Origin: Candidatus Saccharibacteria bacterium CG_4_10_14_0_2_um_filter_52_9
GTDB lineage: Bacteria > Actinomycetota > Acidimicrobiia > Acidimicrobiales > RAAP-2
DNA length: 37,707 bases
Direction of reading: 5' to 3'
Assembly (NCBI GenBank): GCA_903970515.1
Contig: CAJCJA010000040.1
Location: 1-37,707 of the forward strand
Below are positions 33,034 to 37,707 of this stretch, piece after piece. The notes beneath the pieces are model-generated. The model made no database searches. It was not told the origin of the DNA and saw only the letters and a program-made list of their open reading frames with translations. Each line of letters starts with the position of its first letter. The stretch's first letter is position 1. Both the position numbers and the translations under genes were made by a program.

Positions 33034-33783
33034 GTGAGCAAGAGTGTCCTCATCACTGGCGCTGGTTCGGGTTTTGGAAAACTGTCCGCGCTCGCTCTCC
33101 TCGAGCGCGGACACCACGTCATCGCGACTACCGAGAACGAGGAACAAGCGGCCACGCTTCACCGCGAAGCTCCCGGCCTCGTCGTCGAGAAGTTAGACAT
33201 CACCACGAGCGACATCGAGCACGTTTCGCAGTGGACGATCGACGTGCTGATCAACAACGCGGGTGCTGGCGAGACTGGACCACTCGCCGACGTGGCCCTC
33301 GATCGAGTGCGACGACTCTTTGAGGTCAACGTCTTTGGGACCTTGCGCATCACCCAAGAAGTCCTCAAATCGATGGTCCAGCAACGAAGCGGTCGGATCA
33401 TCATCATGTCCTCCATTGCGGGCGTCGTCGCGGCCCCGTCCTTCGGGCCCTACTCGATGACGAAGTTTTCCCTCGAAGCGATGGGCAAGGCAATGCGCAG
33501 CGAACTCGCACCCCTCGGCGTCGATGTAACCCTCATCAACCCTGGGCCCTATCTCACTGGGTTCAACGATCGCATGGCTGATTCGATGTGGGAGTGGTTC
33601 AGTGACGCATCGCTCAACGCACCTCAAGCCGAGCTGTTTCACGTCGTCGGCGACTTCGTCACTACCGCTCAGCGCGATCCCCAAGAGGTCGTCGAGCGCT
33701 TGGTCCAACTCGTCGAAGCCGAGAGCACCGAGGAGAACAACTTTGTGCCGCCCGACATCAAGGCGCAGCTCGGCTTGGCGTGA
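33034..33783 (+). CDS. short-chain dehydrogenase/reductase
   Basis: This is a 249-residue classical SDR oxidoreductase. The cofactor site is TGAGSGFG (8-15). NNAGAGE follows at about 74-80, the catalytic Ser lies in IIMSSIAG, and the active-site pair is Tyr140-Lys144 in YSMTK. The acidic residue pattern after the second strand is not clear enough to decide between NAD and NADP. GTG start 15 nt after the PAC2 stop, so it is the third gene of that operon. Substrate unknown. The stop abuts the convergent metalloprotease stop in TGATCA. Confidence 0.92.
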   Translation: MSKSVLITGAGSGFGKLSALALLERGHHVIATTENEEQAATLHREAPGLVVEKLDITTSDIEHVSQWTIDVLINNAGAGETGPLADVALDRVRRLFEVNVFGTLRITQEVLKSMVQQRSGRIIIMSSIAGVVAAPSFGPYSMTKFSLEAMGKAMRSELAPLGVDVTLINPGPYLTGFNDRMADSMWEWFSDASLNAPQAELFHVVGDFVTTAQRDPQEVVERLVQLVEAESTEENNFVPPDIKAQLGLA

Positions 33784-34368
33784 TCAGACGTTCGCCCCGT
33801 CGACGTCACCTTCTTCGATGCGCAGCCCTAGCCCGAGCGCGTAGCCCTCGAGGAAAAGTTCACACTCGTGTTGGCGAGGGTAGCGGCCGGCAATCTCATA
33901 GAACGCGGGCGAATGATCCGCTTCTTGCAGGTGAGCCAGCTCGTGAACGAGGACCGCGTCGATGACCCACTCGGGACACTGACGCAAGCGGCTCGACACG
34001 CGAATCTCGCGCGACGCTGGCGAACACGACGCCCATCGTGCCTGCTGATTACTCACCCAGCGAACGGAGCTGGGCATCACCTCGTCGTTGTACGCGGCGG
34101 CGAGCGCTCGAGCACGCTCCTCGAGTGACGCATCACCCGCGGCGTTCTGTGGACGCTGCGTGAGCAGACGCTCAACGAGTTCATCGACGAAGATGACGCG
34201 TTCTCGGCCGCGAAGTCGGGCAGGAATTTGAACGACGATTCGGCTACCGGACCAATGGGCGCTGCCGGTCTTCTTGCGCCGGGGCGAGGAGCGAATCTCG
34301 ACTTCGGGGCGATCGAATCGGGGTGCTTCGACCGACACCGACGGGCTCGTAGCCGAATGGCGCGGCAT
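33784..34368 (-). CDS. YgjP-like (DUF45) metal-dependent hydrolase
   Basis: This is a 194-residue putative zinc metalloprotease of the YgjP/DUF45 family. The zinc motif is HELAHL (142-147), with a further DHSPAFY (151-157). The upstream RWASCSPASREIRVSSRL is the conserved strand region that precedes it. Relatives are called M48-like, but substrates are unknown. The ATG at 34368 shares one base with the leuS stop (TGATG), so it is translated from the leuS mRNA. Confidence 0.88.
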   Translation of the reverse strand: MPRHSATSPSVSVEAPRFDRPEVEIRSSPRRKKTGSAHWSGSRIVVQIPARLRGRERVIFVDELVERLLTQRPQNAAGDASLEERARALAAAYNDEVMPSSVRWVSNQQARWASCSPASREIRVSSRLRQCPEWVIDAVLVHELAHLQEADHSPAFYEIAGRYPRQHECELFLEGYALGLGLRIEEGDVDGANV

Positions 34369-36836
34369 CAGACGATGATGTTGACCAAACGAGGCGGACG
34401 CGACACGACACGTTTGATGGACGCGCCCGCGAGAGCCCGCTGGACGGTTTCGTCAGCGAGGGCCGCTTCGTGCGCGTCGGATTCGCTGATCTGTGGGTCG
34501 ATCTCCAATCGAGCCCGAACCTTGCCGTTCACTTGCACGATCATCGTCACCGTCGTGGTGATCACTAGGGAGGGATCCGCGACCGGCCAGCGCTGCGCGT
34601 GCAGCGCGGAATCATCCGGGTGGCGCTCTTCCCAGATCTCGGCACTGAGGTGCGGGGTCATTGGTGCGAGCAGCTTCAAGAGCACGTCGATGGCCTCGTC
34701 GAGGGTCCCACGTTCGACACCGTGTTCACTGCGCGCATGCTTCGAGACGGTATTGAGCAGCGACATCACCTCGGCAACGGCAATGTTGTACATCCACTTC
34801 TCGAAACATTCCGTCACCGTCGCAATCGAGCGATGAACGCTTCGTCGAACGTCGAGATCGCCTTCGTCGGGTGCGTCGTGGAAATTGACGTCGTCGTAAT
34901 GGCTCAAGCGATAGAGACGGTCAAGAAAACGACCGCATCCTTCGATGATCTCCTCGGTTTGGTCGTTCCAATCGACGTCGTCCACCGGAGGACCCGCGAA
35001 CAGGTGAAAAAGTCGAAGGCCGTCGGCGCCGACCGTCTCGTAATACTGCTCGGGCGCGATCTGATTACCCTTTGACTTTGACATCTTCGCTCCGTCGATG
35101 CGCAACATCCCCTGGGTGAAGAGTCGGGCGAAAGGTTCTCGCGCCAAACCGGGTGCAATACCCAGATCAATGAGGGCCTTCAAGTAGAAACGCGCGTACA
35201 TGAGGTGCAAGATCGCGTGTTCGACGCCACCGATGTACTGATCAACGGGCATCCATTTGGCGGCCTGCTCGGGGTCGAACGCCCGGTCCGGCGTGAACGG
35301 GTCGGCGAAACGCAGGAAGTACCACGACGAATCGGTGAAGGTGTCCATCGTGTCGGTCTCGCGATACGCCGGCTTTCCACACTTGGGGCACGTCGTGTGG
35401 CGAAACGAGTCGTGCGTCGCGAGCGGCGACTGTCCGGTCTTATCCATGGTGACGTCATCGGGCAACAGGATGGGTAATTGGTCGAGCGGTACGCCCACCA
35501 TGCCGTCATCGTCGCAGTAGATGATCGGGATCGGACAACCCCAGAACCGCTGACGCGACACGAGCCAGTCGCGAAGTCGGTAGTTCACCTTCGAGACGCC
35601 GTGCGCGTTCTTTTCGAGGAACTCGCTCGCCGCGCGCTTCGCGTCATCGACTCCGAGTCCATTGAGGAATCCCGAATTGATGTGCACGCCGTCGCCCGTG
35701 TACGCGCCACCTTCGAAACCGTCGGGCGTTTGAATGGTGCGCACGACGGGAAGTCCGTGGGCCGTCGCGAAGGCGAAGTCACGTTCGTCTTCAGCGGGGA
35801 CCGCCATGATGGCACCCGTTCCGTAGTTGCCCAGGACATAGTCCGCGACGTAGATCGGCACGGGTTCGTTCGTAAAGGGATTCACCACGAAACTGCCCGT
35901 GAACGCGCCGCGCTTGTCCAATCCGGGCCCGGCCTCGGTCGACACCGTGCGCTCGAGATCACTTTCTGACTTCGCACGTTCGACGAGTTCGAGCACCCGC
36001 TCTCGTTCGTCGTCCGTCGTCAACTCCACCAACAACGGATGTTCGGGCGCGATAACGGCGCAGGTCACGCCAAAACCCGTGTCCGGTCGAGTCGTGAAGA
36101 CTCGCAACGCCCGAGAAGGATCGTAGGCCAAAGGCAAATCGAACTCGACCCCCTCGGAGCGTCCAATCCAGTTTCGCTGCATCGTCTTCACGCGTTCGGG
36201 CCAGTCCAGCGAATCAAGACCCGTCAACAGCTCATCGGCGTAGTCGGTGATCTTGAAGAACCACTGCTCGAGATTCTTTCGAATCACGACGTCGCCCGAT
36301 CGATCACACGTACCGTCCGCGTGCACTTGCTCATTGGCGAGCACCGTCATGCAACCGGGGCACCAGTTCACGGGCGCCTCGGCGCGATAGGCGAGACCGG
36401 CGTTCCACAATGCGAGAAAGAATGTCTGAGACCACCTCATGTACTCGGGGTCGTGACTGAACACCTCGCGTCGCCAGTCATAGACCGCGCCGAGGCGTCG
36501 AAGTGACGAACTGAGTTCCTTCATTCGTTCTTCAGTGAAGAGACGTGGATGACTCCCCGCCTTGATCGCGGCGTTCTCCGCAGGAAGTCCAAAGGAGTCA
36601 AAACCAATCGGCGACAGGACCGCCTTATCGAGCATCGTCTGGTAACGAACGACGAGGTCACCAAAGGTGTAATTGCGAACGTGGCCCTGGTGCGCGGCAC
36701 CAGAAGGATAGGGATACATGCACAGGGCGAAATATCGCTCACGGGGGTCGTCATTGTCGACCTCGTACGTGCCCTCGTCAAACCAGCGCGATTGCCACTT
36801 GGCTTCCACGGTTTTCACGTCAAAAGGGCGACCCAT
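34368..36836 (-). CDS. leuS: leucyl-tRNA synthetase
   Basis: This class Ia synthetase charges tRNA-Leu. The 822-residue protein has the HIGH-type motif HQGH (49-52) in YPYPSGAAHQGHVRNY, KMSKS (584-588), and an editing domain with TTRPDT (248-253) and GTGAIMAVPAEDERD (339-353). The editing Thr and the Asp residues are present. Length and motifs match the common bacterial form. Many high-GC actinobacteria carry a longer form of about 950-970 residues (from memory). The ATG at 36836 has TAGAAT exactly 6 nt upstream, predicting a leaderless mRNA shared with the metalloprotease gene. Confidence 0.98.
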   Translation of the reverse strand: MGRPFDVKTVEAKWQSRWFDEGTYEVDNDDPRERYFALCMYPYPSGAAHQGHVRNYTFGDLVVRYQTMLDKAVLSPIGFDSFGLPAENAAIKAGSHPRLFTEERMKELSSSLRRLGAVYDWRREVFSHDPEYMRWSQTFFLALWNAGLAYRAEAPVNWCPGCMTVLANEQVHADGTCDRSGDVVIRKNLEQWFFKITDYADELLTGLDSLDWPERVKTMQRNWIGRSEGVEFDLPLAYDPSRALRVFTTRPDTGFGVTCAVIAPEHPLLVELTTDDERERVLELVERAKSESDLERTVSTEAGPGLDKRGAFTGSFVVNPFTNEPVPIYVADYVLGNYGTGAIMAVPAEDERDFAFATAHGLPVVRTIQTPDGFEGGAYTGDGVHINSGFLNGLGVDDAKRAASEFLEKNAHGVSKVNYRLRDWLVSRQRFWGCPIPIIYCDDDGMVGVPLDQLPILLPDDVTMDKTGQSPLATHDSFRHTTCPKCGKPAYRETDTMDTFTDSSWYFLRFADPFTPDRAFDPEQAAKWMPVDQYIGGVEHAILHLMYARFYLKALIDLGIAPGLAREPFARLFTQGMLRIDGAKMSKSKGNQIAPEQYYETVGADGLRLFHLFAGPPVDDVDWNDQTEEIIEGCGRFLDRLYRLSHYDDVNFHDAPDEGDLDVRRSVHRSIATVTECFEKWMYNIAVAEVMSLLNTVSKHARSEHGVERGTLDEAIDVLLKLLAPMTPHLSAEIWEERHPDDSALHAQRWPVADPSLVITTTVTMIVQVNGKVRARLEIDPQISESDAHEAALADETVQRALAGASIKRVVSRPPRLVNIIV

Positions 36837-36842
36837 GGCTAC

Positions 36843-36848
36843 ATTCTA
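36843..36848 (-). promoter_or_regulatory. leaderless -10 box of leuS
   Basis: TAGAAT on the minus strand is followed by 6 nt (GTAGCC) and the leuS ATG. It matches TANNNT well; no -35 box is evident. Confidence 0.65.
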
Positions 36849-36862
36849 GGGAATGAACGACC

Positions 36863-36868
36863 TAGCCT
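36863..36868 (+). promoter_or_regulatory. probable -10 box of the hydrolase gene
   Basis: TAGCCT lies 23 nt before the GTG at 36892. It would give a leader of about 16 nt that keeps the GAGG ribosome-binding site. A CCTAG/CTAGG inverted repeat surrounds it (36862-36875). Confidence 0.4.
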
Positions 36869-36891
36869 CTCTCTAGGAAGTCGAGGTCCAC

Positions 36892-37578
36892 GTGAAAACT
36901 CCTACCTTCATCCTCGTGCATGGTGCATGGAGTGGTTCGTGGTGTTGGCGTGAGTTAGAGCAAACGCTCGAGGAGTTCCACGTCGAAAGTCGAAGCGTCA
37001 ATCTGCCCAGCGCTCGCTTAGGAACTCAAGTCACGACTGATCTCGCGAGCGACGCGCAAAAGGTCGCCGAGGCGGCCAAAGGCCTTGACGACGTCGTGTT
37101 GGTTGGTCACAGTTACGGAGGCGCCGTCATCAGTGAGGCCGCTCCCTTCGTGCCGGGTCTTCATCAACTGATCTACATCGCGGCCCTCGTACCCAACAAA
37201 GGTGAGAGTGCCACCGACGCTGGTCGCGCCGTGCGAGTGAGGACTGAGCTGGATGACGCTATCGAAGTCGATGGCGATTATCTTCGCCTCAACAAGGTAC
37301 GCGCCCGCTCAGCGCTTTTTGGCCAATGCGAGGATTCGATTCAAGAATGGGCCGTGCAGCGGCTGACCACCCAAACCATTGCGAGTTTTCGCACCTTACG
37401 CACGTCGGAATCCACCGGCGCGGCTTCGCTCTATATCAAGTGTCGAAGCGATCGGGCAATTGATCCCGGATTGCAAAATGTGATGGCCACGCGCTGCGAC
37501 GAGCATGTCGAATTGGAGAGTGACCACTCACCATTTCTCTCCCACCCTCTCGAAATAGCACACGCAATGTTGGACTGA
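36892..37578 (+). CDS. alpha/beta hydrolase
   Basis: This is a 228-residue single-domain alpha/beta hydrolase, probably an esterase. The oxyanion region is FILVHGAWSGSWCWRELE, the nucleophile Ser74 lies in VGHSYGG, and a likely acid Asp187 (CRSDRAIDP) and base His212 (ESDHSPF) complete the triad. The layout resembles the small plant-type methyl esterase and hydroxynitrile lyase branch, which is common among bacterial esterases of unknown substrate. GTG start with GAGG 5 nt upstream. It is a single-gene unit between leuS (divergent) and tRNA-Ala. Confidence 0.88.
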   Translation: MKTPTFILVHGAWSGSWCWRELEQTLEEFHVESRSVNLPSARLGTQVTTDLASDAQKVAEAAKGLDDVVLVGHSYGGAVISEAAPFVPGLHQLIYIAALVPNKGESATDAGRAVRVRTELDDAIEVDGDYLRLNKVRARSALFGQCEDSIQEWAVQRLTTQTIASFRTLRTSESTGAASLYIKCRSDRAIDPGLQNVMATRCDEHVELESDHSPFLSHPLEIAHAMLD

Positions 37579-37605
37579 AGTAGATGCCACCTTTAGGACA
37601 ACTGA

Positions 37606-37611
37606 TAACAT
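37606..37611 (+). promoter_or_regulatory. possible -10 box of tRNA-Ala
   Basis: TAACAT lies 12 nt before the mature tRNA 5' end, a fitting distance for a short tRNA leader. No good -35 box is seen. Confidence 0.35.
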
Positions 37612-37623
37612 CGAGGAGCCTTT

Positions 37624-37696
37624 GGGGGTATAGCTCAGCTGGTAGAGCACTTGCATGGCATGCAAGGGGTCCGGGGTTCGAATCCCCGTACCTCCA
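37624..37696 (+). tRNA. tRNA-Ala (GGC)
   Basis: A complete 73-nt cloverleaf. The acceptor stem GGGGGTA pairs with TACCTCC and includes the G3-U70 wobble pair that identifies alanine tRNA. The anticodon stem is CTTGC/GCAAG with loop ATGGCAT, reading GGC. The T arm is CGGGG/CCCCG around TTCGAAT, and the discriminator is A. CCA is not encoded. Confidence 0.97.
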
Positions 37697-37707
37697 CGAA
37701 GGAATTC

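Noticed and set aside
1-37707. CRISPR array, insertion sequence, prophage or replication origin
   Set aside because: No regularly spaced repeats, transposase, integrase, phage structural gene or DnaA-box cluster was seen; gene density and order are those of core chromosome.

Overview
The window is a chromosomal housekeeping segment from an actinobacterium (Actinomycetota), moderately GC-rich, and I would guess from the class Acidimicrobiia. The placement rests on gene content and order: dnaG, glyS, uppS, recO, era, CBS/CorC protein, ybeY, phoH, HIT, rsmE, dnaJ, hrcA, lepA, rpsT and holA. From memory this resembles the dnaG-to-holA stretch of Mycobacterium tuberculosis, with local insertions (dinG, photolyase, hemW, DinB pair). 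Supporting signs are a FolP2-type dihydropteroate synthase homologue, a PAC2 protein, a DUF2332 protein, many GTG/TTG starts and many leaderless promoters. No mobile element, prophage, CRISPR array or biosynthetic cluster was seen.

Layout. 1-386: AT-richer stretch with no confident gene, perhaps a decayed fragment. 387-550: tRNA(CAU) and tRNA-Asn. 592-3275 (minus): divergent sigma-70-family factor behind dnaG. 3343-5584 (plus): drug-type ABC exporter and a hotdog thioesterase. 5578-7643 (minus): glyS followed by a frameshifted methyltransferase. 7661-11875 (minus): uppS, small membrane protein, recO, photolyase, hemW. 11936-13906 (plus): DinG helicase. 13900-20768 (minus): one tightly overlapping eight-gene operon (hrcA, dnaJ, rsmE, HIT, phoH, ybeY, CBS protein, era) headed by a perfect CIRCE operator. 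20854-22988 (plus): DUF2332 protein and two tandem DinB-fold proteins. 22989-25175: lepA and divergent rpsT. 25187-30931 (minus): folP2-like gene, holA, acyl-activating/carrier/acyltransferase fusion, MFS transporter. 31096-33783 (plus): APH-fold kinase, PAC2 protein, SDR. 33784-36836 (minus): leuS and a YgjP-type metalloprotease. 36892-37578 (plus): alpha/beta hydrolase. 37624-37696: tRNA-Ala(GGC).

How the genes work together. Most genes serve information processing: replication (DnaG, HolA), repair (RecO, photolyase, DinG), tRNA charging (GlyS, LeuS), ribosome maturation and translation (Era, YbeY, RsmE, LepA, S20) and heat-shock control (HrcA, DnaJ). The clearest regulatory pattern is a TANNNT -10 box placed exactly 6 nt before nine start codons, which predicts leaderless mRNAs. 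Genes with Shine-Dalgarno leaders (hrcA, rpsT, photolyase, hydrolase, acyl-ligase fusion) are the exceptions.

I did not find a clearly new biological system. The most interesting points are the sigma factor at the usual rpoD position with altered -10-recognition residues, an operator-like inverted repeat over the proposed folP2 -10 box, the extended CIRCE element, and the lipid-acylation fusion protein.
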